DNA from: Sphagnum compactum
Lineage: Eukaryota > Bryophyta > Sphagnopsida > Sphagnales
Assembly (NCBI GenBank): GCA_965153455.1
Contig: OZ234494.1
Span: forward strand, 27,581,354 to 27,645,353
Length of the DNA: 64,000 nt
Reading direction: 5' to 3'
Within the stretch, counting starts at the first letter, position 1. Each line of letters starts with the position of its first letter. A program made the position numbers and the translations under genes. Below are positions 12,284 to 25,534 of this stretch, piece by piece. Below the pieces are notes generated by a model, which saw nothing but the letters and a program-made list of their open reading frames with translations, had not been told where the DNA came from and did no database searches.

Positions 12284-15252
12284 ATGGATATGAAATTGTA
12301 TGTTTCGTGCTTCATCCCAAGCATCAAACAAACGGTGATGCGCATTGTCCAGATTCCATCGACTTCTACCGTTCTCGAAGCGAGAGATGAGATTCTAGAA
12401 GTGTTGGGAGTGGGAGAGAAGAAAGTGCTTCAGAGCTTAGGTATGGAACGGAAAGAGTATTTGTTTTCAGGAACACAGGTGTACAGTGAGCTCATGCAGT
12501 CGCATGTGACGGATGCGGTGCGTATTCCGGATCAGCATCGCCTACAACCCTGCCACACGTTGCAGGAAGAATTCTTGCGGCACGAGCACCGCAATCCGAA
12601 GCCCTGTGATATCTTCAAACTCAGGCTGCTTCTTCCTAAGATGGAGTATGACGACTCAGGTGCTGATGTCAACTCTCCCACCAGTGCTGCCGCTCATCAG
12701 CACGAGAAGAAGCGGAATATGGTTGATGAAGCTCAGTGTGATGCAGGTACTCGGCTCTAATCCTCATCGCTCCTAGTGTCTTCTTTTACTGGCATTGATT
12801 ACTTTCAGCTGCAACTGTGCACCAGTGCTTTTGAATTCTAGATAGAGTGCCTTATAGTCGTCAGAAGAAGTGCACACTTCCTAAGAGCAACCCTCAGGTT
12901 GCACAAATCATGTATGTGTTCTTCCTTCCCTGGGCACAAGACTGCAATTCTTCTAATCGGAAATAGAATGAGGTTCTTTGTTCTTTCCCTCAAACATTTG
13001 CAGCGGTAAAGAAGGCAAAGATTCTTCCTGGGAGCATGGCGACATCCATCAGAAGTTTGAGGGATCATTTGAAGGCAGCGGATCCGCTGTCTCGCCCGGA
13101 ATGGATGGAGCTGAATCTTCCCGTGGCAGATATTGCACAGTGGGCGTGTTCAGACAACCGATTCGCCGCGAACAATGGACGCTTCGCTTACATGGGGAGG
13201 ACGGAGTACGGGAATCTGCGAGACTTGATTTCGCAGCTGCTTGCAGAAAGAGAGCGCAGTACAATTTGTGAGACCACTCGCTCATATGACACAGTCAAGG
13301 CGCCCGAAGAGTACAACGGGATCATTGGCAACATCTTGGTTGTCGGTCCAGTAGGATCGGGAAAGAGCCATGTCCTAGCAGCAGCAGTGTCAGATTTCAC
13401 CGAAGAGTTTCAACGGCAAGTCGAAGGAAAGACAAGGAAACGTGTGGTTACCATCATGGATTGTGCCTTGTTGAAGCAAGAGCGTGCATTCCTCATCATT
13501 CGAGATTCTCTCTTCGTTGCTTTCGGAGACGACGACCAGAACATGCAATTGTTGAGCACTTGCACTACTGAAGAAGACTTAGTCCATTTCTGTGAAGGTA
13601 CAGAGGACCATCTCCTCTGGTTGCTGGACCAGTGGGAATGTGTGAAAGGTGATACAGCAACGCAAGCTCTTCTTCTCCGTTTGTGTTGTCATCACAGCAT
13701 GGTGAGAGTGGCCTCCACCACCAGTGACATTGTGCAGTATGTCTTCCATGCAGGCCAACCCCCAGGGAAGATTTTTCTATGGGATGATTGCCTCAATGTA
13801 AGCCTGTCTTCTTACACAAAAAGTTTGTTTCTCTTGCAAGCTTGAGCTCTGTATGTGGATCCTAATCATGACCCCAATGACAGCCAGCTGAACAAAGTAG
13901 TTTCAAGCAAGCACAACACATAAAGCTTGATGACTGCAATATTGTTTAATTAGCATTGGTCAGTAGCTTTCTGTCTGCAACAAGGAATTATCCACCCCTT
14001 CACAGGCAGATAGCATGAGAGGTTGTCCACTCGAAGCTTTGTATTAGAGCATAGTCAAACTCTAACTTCATGAACTCAACGTGCTCTATTCTGCATTTAT
14101 TGGGGGCAGGATGAGGAGTTGGAGTGCTGGGGCAAATGGAAATTCATAGGTTCAATCACAGATAGCGAGAAGACAAAGGATGTTCTTGATGACAAAGAGT
14201 TGCAGTACTTGCTGGATATGACTGGTAGGCTACCAGTATATTTGTCAGCATGGTATGATGCACTGAAGGAAACTGTTCATAATATATCAAAAGGAGGAAA
14301 ATTCTCCTTTGATAATGCCATGATCACTTTGCAAAACCAACCTGCTGTTGAAAAGATGAGAGAGGACATGGAGAATATGTTTGATTTGGCAGTCGAGAGA
14401 GGAAAATTGTCAAAGCTGATAGAAGGACTCTGTAAGTACATGTTTGGTGCTCCCATGAACAAACCTCTAAAAGATATTGATGGGCGGTACTTTCGTATTG
14501 TGGATGGATTTGGTGCTCCCTCTTGTGGATTGGTGGGATATGAATTGGCTCGTTTGCTCCACAAACATAAGGAAATCAGCAGGTTCTTTGAAGTACCTTG
14601 CATTAAGGCCATCAACAAGGAATTTGGAGTGAAAGGCATAAAGCATCCTGTTCTAGGGGGAGCACTAGTGGAAAGGGCTATTGTAGGACTCATTGCAGAT
14701 GGTAGACCACTGGTCCTAGCTCTTGGAAGAATGACCAAGTTGTGTCCAACCTTGATTCAGTTCGAGGAAGGTGTGGATCATTCAGTAGTGGAAGACCTCC
14801 ACAAGGAGTTCATCAAAGATGGCAAGGAAGAGGCTCTTTTCATGTTTCTAACTCTTTCAGCAGCTTATAAAGCAGTTGATACAGTCCTCTTGAAATTCCA
14901 GCGCGAAGCAAAAGGTTGTCACTTATACATTGCAGGTGTGCAAGTGACCATTGGAAAACTACCCAAGCATCGTCTCTGCCGCAAAGTCTTCATGAAAAGA
15001 GACTGTTTGAAGTGGGTGCCAACAGCACTCAACTTGGGGGAAGATGTGTCTTGGTGCATGAACTGGATCACCCCTGAAGTGGAGATTGCAAATTATCCAG
15101 GACAGTTCACTAAAGACTCAGATATATATCAGGTACAGAGCCATTGCACCATCTGCAAGGGTAATGAGGTAGATTGCCTTGAAGTGTTCACTAGCTTCAG
15201 GCAACTTGACACAAGATTAGGCTTTTTGGATGCTGTCAAATTCACTGTATAA
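12284..15252 (+). CDS. P-loop NTPase with Crinkler-like architecture, three exons
   Basis: Exons 12284-12746, 13004-13797 and 14110-15252 join in phase with GT-AG introns of 257 and 312 bp, giving 2400 bp and 799 residues. The ATG at 12284 is the first in this frame; 12290 is an alternative. Residues 1 to about 110 look like a small ubiquitin-like header (MRIVQIPSTSTVLEAR). A Walker A motif, GPVGSGKS, lies at 13345-13368 (about residue 269). A hydrophobic IFLWDDCLN segment at the end of exon 2 may be the Walker B-type strand. Exon 3 continues with an all-helical stretch (LPVYLSAWYDAL) and ends in a region with HLYIAGVQVTIG and a following H, reminiscent of the restriction-endonuclease-like domain of Crinkler (CRN) proteins. 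In that family header, NTPase and C-terminal domain occur in this order. Walker A and exon structure are seen; the family assignment is inferred. It could instead be another STAND-like or lineage-specific NTPase. No disruption was found. Confidence 0.72.
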
Positions 15253-15863
15253 CATCATAACAACAAAAAAATAAATGGAGTTATTCAGGTAAGTAGATGG
15301 CTGCTCTAATTGTGTCAAGGAGTACACAAACAGTGGAGTCAGCAAGATGCTGCTCTAGGTTTCTAGCTTTGTTGCATGATGGATTTATCAAACTTGAAAA
15401 ACTATACTTCAATTTTGATATTCCCCTTTCTCAAGATTTGGTGGTCAGTTCCAGATAGGGTGTAACGGAACTCCCAGATCTTAATGCCACACATGGAAGA
15501 TCAGTATTGTGTGTGAATCTTTACACATATGATTGCATAAGGCTGGTTTGACCTGGCAATCAAACAAGCTTCTAAAATGTTAGAAGATCAGATCTTTGAA
15601 ACCAGTCTCTTTGAGGTTTTTAGCCTGAAGAAGGAACCCTTGCTCTTAAAGGTCCCACATTAACTTCCCTGTCCAACTCTGAAATATGATTAGGATTGTA
15701 TAGCCCTGAAGACATTCTGCACGTTACAAACAGACCTGCAGAAATTAGCAATTGAAGCACACAAGTAGGGAAAATCTGTGCAACACTACTCCCTGCTTTA
15801 AGTCCAGAAAAAGCAAACCAGATTTAGAACCATTTTCGCTTGTAAAAGTTATGGACCAGATAG

Positions 15864-16100
15864 GCAGCCCCATGTATCAAGAGGAATAAACTCATTAAAA
15901 TAATCTTTGAATACCATACAAAAAGCAGCAAGATTGAGAGGCATCCTCATGTATCAAGAGGAACAAACTCATTAAAATATTCGTCAAAAATACCATACAA
16001 AATGCAGCAAGATTGAGAGGCAGCACCATGTATCAAGAGGAACAAACTTATTGAAATAATTCTTGAATACCATACAAAAAGGAGCAAGATTGAGAACTGC
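15864..16100. repeat. Tandem repeat, 77-79 bp, three copies
   Basis: The string catgtatcaagaggaa recurs at 15871, 15948 and 16027, each followed by accatacaaaa and gcaagattgag. Copies differ by small substitutions. Confidence 0.85.
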
Positions 16101-17876
16101 TTTTTAAATGTCGACTTACAAGATTCAACCAAAGAACTTCTTGCTTCTTAGATCAAGCACTTTACATCACATTTCAACAATTATCCAAACAATCCTGTAA
16201 TCATCCTCCTAAAGCAAGATATAGTCCACAATTCCTTGTTCCTGAAAATCAGAGAGTCCAGTTTCAGCAGATAATATTCCATTTCACTTGCTTCAAATCT
16301 CATTCTCCATCTACATGCAGCATATGCTGTTCTTAAAAGAGACCCTAATTTCATCACCTCCCAGTCCATGGCATGTCAAAACCATGAAATCCTCCTTCCA
16401 TGCCCATATTATGCCATCCTATGACTAGCTTTGGAGAGAACAGCTTGCACTCATCATCACTATCTTTTGAAGAGACCTCCATTTGCCCAATTCATGCAAT
16501 TCACCGGGAAGAGTGGCACAAAAACTTCAAAACTCGAAAAAATTGTCTATTTCAGGTGTATCTATGTCCATAGCTACACTATCTAAGTCACAGTTCTGTG
16601 GAATTCCTCCTGTATCACAACTATACATAATGAGATCTATCTGATGGACAACCTGAAGAAGTTGTACACAGGTCATGGGAGTACCTTGAGTAGAAAGTCA
16701 GTGCACATCTAGCTTCTATGCATTCCATGCCAGAACTGTAAGACGAGAACATATGGCCCCAATCTCAAATATCCAGGCCAGAACCAAAGCAGTGGTTAGC
16801 TCCAATACAAAGCAAGTGCCCACAAAGAATCCATCATGAGAAGCTCAGCACTCTCAAAATTTTCACATCTTTCATTATAGTACTCACAAGTTGATCCACA
16901 AGCTCTAACACCAGCATTTCACCCTACAATTGAAGTCACAGTGCAGGACACAATTTGTCCATAATCCTTGTCATTTCATCATTTCATAAATGCTTCCCAT
17001 GTGCGAAGCAACAGATAATGGTTGTGTCAAAAATCTATGAACCCTAGTAGTTCAATGCAAACATCAACTCACAAATTTGACTAGAAGGAGAAACCTAAAT
17101 AGCTTGCATGTAAAATCCTAAGTTGTCTGAACACTACAACCAAGAAAATGAGTGAATTGCCACAAGAGACAACAAATCCCAGATGTCTGTAGCATGACAC
17201 ACTTTTGTCATGAACACCAGTAGCATTAAGTCATAAGACATAAGAAAGGAAAAGAAATCATTAGCTTTTTACAACACATACATGTCTTACATTTAATTAC
17301 ATCTGCATCCTGAAAATCCAGTCCTGAGGAAGATTGCTCAAGCAATGGACTCAAGTCACCACTCCCCTTTGCCAAGCAACAAATTTATTTGTAAAGACAA
17401 ATGGGGTGCCTTGTATGGAAATTTCAAACATGTATGGGTTGAACACAATAGACAATAGAGTTCAGCTAACTAGGTGTTAGCCACTCTAACACTATTTCAC
17501 TTAACTCCAGGTGTGGATGTACATAATACTTGGAACATATCACACCATGAACTTTGCATACTAAAACTAGTCTCTTTGTGAAAGACACTTTGCTCGGCTT
17601 GCGGGTCAATCCTAAGGTTGTCATCTGCCTTCTGTCATGATCAAATCCTTTTGTCGTAATCTCCTTGCAACCAATGCCATAATCCACTCCTTCCCAGGCT
17701 TCCACTGATCCTAAAATAGCTGGAAGCAGCCTCTTGGACTGACCAAATATCTTTCTGTAAGGTGACCCAATCAAATGTATCCAGACACTGAAACATTCAA
17801 TCAAGTGTGAAATATGCTTGATGAAGTTGCAGAGAAATCTCAACAACAACAATTAAAGGTAACATGACAATGAGTG

Positions 17877-18073
17877 CAGTCGTAACCTCATGAGAGTTAC
17901 TCACAAAGTGACAGACCATCACCTTCATCACGAACAGCAGTGACAAGCTGCCATGACTACCGCTGAGTTCATCAGCTCCCAACAGTGGGTGTAGATAAGC
18001 ATATAATAATCTTCCCAAAAATTTGGGCAAACCATTATACAGACACTGAAACATTCAATCGAGTGTGAAATAT
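17877..18073. repeat. Dispersed repeat, copy A
   Basis: Shares an ordered series of blocks with 36843-37130 and 53166-53460: an ACTCACAA block, then GACCATCAC, TTCATCAGCTCCCAA, a GTAGAT/TAGTTA block and GGGCAAACxATTxTACA. No coding capacity. It lies just beyond the 3' end of the LON/RING gene. Confidence 0.7.
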
Positions 18074-18449
18074 AAACAAAGGATGATGGCACAAAGTTGC
18101 TGTCCTTCATCAATGACTTCAACAGATGTTACATAGAATTACAACTTTGTGGAAGAGCTAAAATGAGGAGAGCTAGGATTTGAAATCCACCTAAGACACT
18201 AACAATGTGGCTCTACAATATCAGGGATTAAAAAAAATGCGGGTTTGGAAACATGGAAGTATGAAGATTACTGCTGCTGGAACAAGCTGTAGTTTCTTAT
18301 CTCATCCACAACATACTGGTGTAGCCATTTGTGAATAGAGAACATGGGACATTATATGTGGAAAATGAACATACACCAAGGATGATGTAAGAAATCAGAA
18401 TGTACAGTGCAGTGAAGAAAATGTGGCCTGCCAGTTGCTTCAGTGATAG

Positions 18450-21400
18450 TCATTGGATGTAACAACCCTGGTCAGTTGAGACCGTATGCAGTCGCAAAAT
18501 CTCTTGGTTTAGTCTCTGTTTCCAACAATCAAAACATGAATACTCAAGTCAGCCATAACCAGTAATCGCCTCCATTGATCAACAAATGAATCTCATGCCT
18601 GCTGCAATCAGTCAAGGCTCACAGACAATCTAATGAAATGTCTCTGCCCTGCAAAATTCAGTGTTATGAGATGGGTACCTCACGAGTATCAGTGAGTCGC
18701 AAAAACTGAAGCCTCTCTGCAGTTCTTATTGGCAGAAGATTTGCAATCTGTGCCAAGCAAACATAGCCAGCAAGTTAGAGGCAGAGGATGCGACCCAGAA
18801 AAAGGGCAGAAACTGTTCTATGCTCAATTTTTACACAGGTAAGTTGCAGGCTAGTCTGATTAGCCAGGATTCAGGAGAGCATTTATTTGCTCGTTGCTTG
18901 AATCCTTCTTGAAAGTCAGTACCTTGTGACCACACTGAATTTTTCAAGAGAGTCTCTTCCCTGTTTGCTAAATCTGTTATGACAAAACTCAGTTGTCCAA
19001 AAAGCAGCATATTTTCCTGTAATATATGGCCAGAGAAACTTCACAGCATACCCACTACTACAAGTTAAACATGATCAAGGGGTATAAATTGGATAGTAGG
19101 TGCATACCCAGAAGCTGAAGCACTCAGGATCTGAAATGTTGGGCCTGCCTTCAGATTGGTTGAGAAGTTCTCTCAGCCTTCCATGATAATCTGAGGAGAG
19201 AAGCAGTCACTTGACTCTTCAGTCAAATTAATAAAGATTCTAGTCCAGTGCTAAGTCACACTAGGTCAACAACAAACATAAAACTACTGTTTTTACTGGT
19301 CCACACTTCCCAGTTTCTGCATGAATTTTAGATGCCCTCAGTCAGAATGCCAAACTATATTCGATGGTTGATAGCAGAATCAGATATAAGAAAGAATGAA
19401 GAAGCTGAGCAGTTTGTCCCTTGATGAATCTAAAGAAGAAGAGAAGGCACCTTTGCGGGCTGCATCTTGAGCACGAGTAAGGAATGTGTTCACCACTTCA
19501 GCTGCAGTTCTAGCCATCCTGTCTATCTGTTGCAAGAACCCATATCTGTGAGGATGTTATGTTCACTTTGTATGTCAAAACAAGTTCCCTGTCAATTACT
19601 GGGTAGGATTCAGCAGCAATCAATTGAACATTGACATGTGGAGACTGTGTTGCAATGCCATGTCTGGATTCCAGTTGTAAGATTTTACAGCTGTCACTAA
19701 GGCAATTAGGTTGTTGCCATCTTCAATATGAATTCACAAGCAGCAGCCTAGTGACCACAACTGCAACAAACTACTCCAGGGGACCATGTTGAAACAACAA
19801 GCCAGATACACAGTGAATTCTAATCACAGTGAAACTGATGCTATAGATCACCCTGGAGGGCACAAACAATTGACATAGACTTTAGTGAAAAAGCTGCAGA
19901 TCAAAGTTCCTTAAGCAGTGCACATATGAGCACACATGTGAAAACTCATGCTGTAGATGGCCCTGCAGGGCACAAGCAAATAATATAGAGTCTAGTGAAA
20001 AAGCTGCAGATGCACATTCCTGAAGTAGTTCAAATACATGCAAAACATGTGAATGATTCAAGAAGGAAGTTGAAGAGGAGACAAAGGGCACAAACCTCCT
20101 TTTGTTCAGGGGAACCTGGAGCAGGAATTACATCTTGCAACCATTGCACTTTAGCAACCCGGTACCTGGAAAAACAGGAATCCACAATAAGGTTCCTGTG
20201 TCGTGCAGTATGTCATCAAGCCATTCTATTTCTGCACTGAATCTCCTAAGTTTACAAGAATGTTCAGGCCATGCCAAGCATAGAAGCATCTCACTACCGA
20301 AGAGTTTCTGGGTTGTGACCATGAGCCCATGCTTGTGCATAGTAACTGAACACCTAATCAAAAACATGTACATATATAACTGTAAGCTCCAGAGTGTCAA
20401 ATTCCCACTAACTACAAGCTTGATACATGATTGCAAGGGATTTGGATGCCTTACCCATCTTGATCCCAAGTTTCAATTATCCGGAATCTTCTTCTCCCCA
20501 GCACCTGATTTCACCATAAGCTTGCCATACTTCAGAGAACAGTACCCAATATAGAAAACCAGAAAGGTAAGGCTTCAGCACAAACAAATGGAGGTCTGAG
20601 ACTCTCAGGTGATCACAAACAACAATGACCATATAGAACTAACAGACCTTGATAATCAGTCCGTTAGTTATGACTTTTGACTCCAAGATCCATATGGATG
20701 ATGTCAAAAGAGTAACAGGATAAGCATGCATTTTGAACTCTCAGAATTCAATATAGCTGTGAGAACAACCTGCACAGATAGTGGCACTGACCTCCAATAA
20801 GAAGCGACCATCTGGGACGGGCTCACACCTGCACAGAAGTTCAATCATCACACAAGCTTCATCCAAAAACCATTGCAAGATCTATGTGCCAATGAAGTGG
20901 AAAACTTACTCAGAAATCTCGACTTCACAGGCAACATCTGCAACAGCACCAGTTTCTGGATCGATCCCCACCTGATTACCCAACCCTAACAATATCTCAG
21001 GCCTTCATCACCTATCAGGTGGAAAGACATCATATGCACCCTAACAAAGGCTTGAACAACTAGTGATGGGCAGATCAACTTACCATGCCCATGCGGCGGT
21101 TTCCCTCCATGATACGCCGCACCTGCGTATCCAACAAATCTTAGACACAGCAACAACAGCTAAGCCAGGACCAAACCCTTCCATCTGACCAATGTGGCAA
21201 CATATTTTTCTTACATCAGTAGATATCAGCACTGCAAAAGGCATCTCACTGGTCAAGAACCAGCAAGGAGAGAAAGAAAGGGGTACCATCAGTCTGTAAC
21301 GTGGTTCAAATATGTTCAGTGCTACATGTTGCATGGGAAGTACTGTGTCCATGACAAACAGAGGCAAAATGTCATTGCCTGCAAGGGTAATGGCATCCAT

Positions 21401-24400
21401 TTCGGTTTTCCTCTCTTCATACTCTTCCCGAAAGTTCCGCTGTATGATATTGTTCAGTGTGACACTGACCAAAAGCAACAGAGACCTGTAAGTTTAGACT
21501 CAGACCCAGTCACATGTGCCAAAAACAACTTGAAAGGTTTAAAACTGTCAGGGCTACCTTATTGGGTACGTCTTGGGGCTCACAAACAGCACTGTCCGGC
21601 ACATAGGACACTTGTTTCCTGCCACCCTCACCAATGCATGCAACTTCCACTGAGCCTGGATAGTCCTGCTTCACTATCTGAGAACATGAATTTCACAAAA
21701 ACCAAATCTTGACCCTAATAGCATTAGGAAAGGAGATTCATACCATGGTCAAGAGCTTGCAGAAGGCATGATCGGCAGAAAGAGTGGCCACAGGGAGTAG
21801 TGATTGGATTATATAGCAGCTTCAAGCACAATGTACAGTCCAAATCATCAGAGCGCTCTAGCTTGCGCCTATCCCTACCATTAGGATGTGCCCCTTGTAT
21901 GTGTGCAGCCACCTCAGACAGTCCAGCCTGCAACAGCGAGCTGCATTGCAATGCCCCAATCCACCCCCTTGAGAGAATATCTCCAAAACCCTCAGGCCAA
22001 CAACATCATTGTGATGATACAAGGTAGCAGTTGCTACAGGTTAGGTTCATGTGAGATTACTTGGCTGGGTCAATCTCCAACCCAGAAAGGATAGTCTCAT
22101 GTGCCTCTTCATACTGTTCCAACTGCAATCATATGGGCCACCATCAAAACAGAAATCAAAACCACATCACAGAGCGAACACCAAAGAATCCCCACATCCT
22201 AATCATCAAGTCCTTACCTTCACAATAAATTTCTCAACATTCCAAAAATAAAGTCAATAGCATATTAACAGCAATGACAGCTGCTGTACCAGAGTCTGGG
22301 CAGTTGCTTTTCGAAGATATGCTTTGGGCCATGTACTCTGAAGCTTTACAAGCTTCTCAGCATCCCTTAGTGCCAGCTGTGCACCATAGGAGAGCAAACC
22401 AGAAAGCATGTTAGATTCATCCAGAATTGCTAGTTTACAGAAGCTGATTGTTGAAAAAATCCTCCCCGTACTTGAGCTTGAACTAAGAAGAATGTCAAAC
22501 TACAAATCAAGTGAAAGTTCATCCCAGAATTGCAAAAGGCTAAATATATTGATTTGTCATAGCTATGGTCACTGATCAGATAATTGCCTTCATGGTGTTG
22601 CCCTACCTGCACATGAGACATGGGGTCCCGGCCAAAAAGGGCAGAGCCCGGTGCCTCTGAAACAGCAGCAGGAATATTCCGTAGTTGCTCACTTAACCTG
22701 TTACACAAAATGACATGAAATGCAAGAGATCATCAGATGGAACCTAATTAACCAGAAGCCACAAAGATAGGCCAGAGCATGGGAGAATGAAACTTCAACC
22801 CACAAGGGCTGCAGATATAGACCTGCAGTAAGCTGCACAACGGTTACTGAGAAGCACACTTGGATCCACTGCTTGAGCTTTGAGTGCGGTGGTGTAAGCT
22901 TCTATAGCCTGCATAAATGTTCCACATAGCTCCCAGATCAAAATGTTTCTAATATCAGTTTTCTGAGTTAAACTGTGGTACTCCACCACTACAGGTCAAA
23001 ATATCAGAGAGTATCTGTCTCCCACCCTTGGATTGCTCTGTATTTGTTGCACATATTCCATTCAAGGTTCCTATTATCACCACACCTTGCATACCCTACT
23101 ACCTGCATATCCTTTGGCCTTTTAGATCTACTGTCTCAAGGCTGCAACAGGCAATCATATTGCATACAATCATGAGAGTGGGCTCCTGAGAGCCCAATGG
23201 CTAGCATACAGGAGAACCCTCTAAGGCTGGAAAATTTCACAGTGTCCTGGGTCTGGCACATTCCCAATCCTTGATTACAACAGCATTAAGAGAAAGGTGC
23301 ATCTTCATGTATTACTTTGCAACAAGCTACAGCCAGTGGCACAAGATAGAGAACTATCAGAATTACTGCTGCCAGCAACTGATGAGATGCAAACTTTTCA
23401 GGTGTCCTGTTTGTCACAGAGATAGGGAATTGAAGAATCCAAGTGTCAAAAGGTTTAGGCAAGTGGCCTTGCCCTAGGAGCAGAGGAAGCATTGTTAGAA
23501 ACTTAAGGGCATTCATTGACAAAGAGTAGCAATGAGAATATGTTGCCAAATTGCAACAACAAAGACAACATAAAACATTTGATGATCAGAGGTCTGTATT
23601 GATGTGCATCCAAGAACAAGAAGGATAGCCTAATGTGATGTAGTCAACTGCTCCAGCTGATGACCACAGACATCAACTCCAGCTACTTCGGTTTGTCTCA
23701 ATGAAGAACCATTTGTGAAGGCATTGGGCTTGGACTTTGCGCAAGCACAAGTGATCAAATGCTTGCAGATCCTGGCTGACGCTTTCAATAATCAGATCCA
23801 ACACCAATTAGCCTTCAGTCTAATTATCCTGCCTCTCTCCATCAACAAAACAAATTAAGGCAGGAAATGTGTACCTCTTCGAACTTCCCAGTACGGAAGG
23901 CATGATTCCCTCGCTTGAGAAGCTCTACTCCCTCCTGCAGCAAGTAAGGCACTCCTCCTACACCCACACCTTCACCCTGCATCCAACAACACATGCCCCC
24001 AAAAAGTAAATTCCCCCATACCCCATTCAACTCCCTTTCCTCTACCCAAATTCCAAAGTTCAATTCCTTCCATCCAACATCATTTGCACCTTCAAAGCCC
24101 ACTCTGAATTTTTTTCCATGTTTCATGTGCAAACGTGGGTTAGCCTGTACAAAACTCCGCCCATTCCCAAAACCCTGCAAGTATCCAAGTAACAGCAGAA
24201 GATTCAAAAGTCTCACAAATTTCACCCAAAAGAAATCTCACTCCCCACACACCCCTAAAAACTCTCTCACTCACTCCAACCTCAATTTTTTTCTCCCTTC
24301 CCAAATTCAATCCCATCGACAAAAAGCCAACAAAAAAAAACACAGATTCCACCCCCAAAACCCAGGAAATGCTACTAATTTTCACACACCCAAAACTTTA

Positions 24401-24809
24401 TTCCCCCATCCAAAACCCATCCCACCACCCCCACCCCACAAACTTCAACTCCATTACAAGACAAAACTCGCACCTTCGGATTTCCCTCACAACCCCGAGG
24501 ATCGAAACTGGCTACAAGCAAGTCACTCAAGCTAACAGGAGGATAAATCACCCTAAAAGCCATGAATCCAAATGCATCACCAAGACCAAGACACAGCCGA
24601 GCCGAGAGACAATCACAAAAAAAACCCTCCGATCCCTCCCCCCCCCCCCCCGATGTGCAACCTCTTTCCTCCCCTCCTCCCAAAAAAAAAAGACAAGGGG
24701 GAAAGAAAACAAAGGGAGGAAACACATATCCATCACTAGAACTTACAGGCAACAAGTCGTCGACATCTTGCTCGCCCACCACGGGAATGAATTCTTGCGT
24801 TCGCGCCAT
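18450..24809 (-). CDS. TPR, RING-finger and LON N-terminal domain protein (LONRF-like), 18 exons
   Basis: Predicted cytosolic E3 ubiquitin ligase; relatives pair a RING with a LON substrate-binding domain without the protease. Exons in transcript order: 24809-24747, 23976-23875, 22908-22823, 22697-22607, 22376-22290, 22122-22061, 21940-21744, 21618-21558, 21464-21287, 21122-21084, 20971-20910, 20828-20792, 20504-20455, 20165-20096, 19526-19451, 19190-19108, 18747-18679, 18515-18450. They sum to 1479 bp (492 aa), and every junction is GT-AG and in phase. TPR helices occupy about residues 30-165 (GVELLKRGNHAFRTGKFEEA; LALRDAEKL). The RING begins near residue 199 (CTLC, CGHSFC, CPMC; C3HC4). The LON domain begins near residue 282 (LPLFVMD, NIFEPRYRLM, EGNRRMGM, EISECEPVPDGRF, WDQDGYRVAKVQWL). 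The end ...GCYIQ matches the family's usual glutamine-rich tail. Start chosen as the only ATG giving an in-phase first exon (MARTQEF...DDLLP). Animal LONRFs are longer, often with a second RING. Confidence 0.93.
19833..20030. repeat. Direct duplication, about 110-bp offset, within an intron
   Basis: Two imperfect copies (gtgaaaaagctgcagat at 19885 and 19995) lie in the intron between the exons ending at 20096 and starting at 19526 of the LON/RING gene. Non-coding. Confidence 0.8.
24636..24652. repeat. Poly-C tract in first intron
   Basis: An uninterrupted run of C within the first intron of the LON/RING gene. The length is prone to sequencing error. Confidence 0.8.
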
Positions 24810-25060
24810 GGAGAAACACAAGGGCAGGAGCAGCGAAGGACGAAAGAAGGAAGAGTTGTAAGGAGCTGCAAGCACAGGCAAGGGCGGGGGCGCGTTGCCA
24901 TATCAATGAAGGCAATGGCAGACACAGCGGCAACGTGGCCAGAGTGGGGAAAAGCGACCACGGTGACGACGATGGAGTGAAGGCGGCCCGAAAACAAGCC
25001 AAAAAAACAAAAGCGCGGTTTTTTTTTTCTTTTTAATTTTAAAAGTATCATCATGTACAT

Positions 25061-25534
25061 GGACCTTAGCCAGTACCTACTTTAGGCCTCTATTCCTGCT
25101 TTCCTATTGGTTCATAAACTTGAAATGCACTTTAAAAAAATTCTTTTTTGGCCCAGGTCGTTAGCATGTTTTTTTCGCTTTTTCTTTTTTATTTTTTTCA
25201 ATTTAAGATAAGATAAATTTTCACTTCAAACTCCCTTTTGCATGTCTAGACTCCCACTCTTTTTACCTATTTATCTCTCTCCCTCTCTCTTTTTTGAGTA
25301 GTAAATTTAGAACTTGTGGTCCAGCAGGCCTATGTGTTTTTTTCAGGACAATTTTTTGGGTTGTTTTTTCACCCTAACAAAAAAAGTTGGGAAAAAAAAG
25401 TGGAAATTTTTGCTTTTCTAGTGTGATTTTAACTCATTTCAGTAATTTTTTTGGAAATTTTCGCCAAAAAAATTCAATTAGGCTATCACACAACTGAAAA
25501 AAAAATAAAAATAAAATCTCACATGCTTTGCATT
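25061..25534. other. AT-rich upstream region
   Basis: Sits upstream of the LON/RING gene start and downstream of the Helitron relic. Long A and T runs; no open frame or clear promoter element. Confidence 0.5.

Larger units (their letters stand above)
15253..18449. other. Intergenic with small repeats, no gene seen
   Basis: Holds a three-copy tandem repeat near 15.9-16.1 kb, a copy of a dispersed repeat near 17.9 kb and a duplicated 33-bp segment (17782-17814 and 18040-18073). Open frames are short and resemble no known family. Confidence 0.55.

Noticed and set aside
15864-16100. CRISPR-like array
   Set aside because: Three long contiguous repeats with no spacers in plant DNA; an ordinary tandem repeat.
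18600-18650. Alternative last exon of the LON/RING gene starting at 18648
   Set aside because: It would need a 30-bp intron. The exon at 18515-18450 closes in phase and gives the family's usual C-terminal tail.
24369-25060. Long overlapping frames on both strands near the LON/RING start
   Set aside because: They arise from Pro/Lys-rich low-complexity intron and UTR sequence; only the 63-bp first exon joins in phase to the gene.
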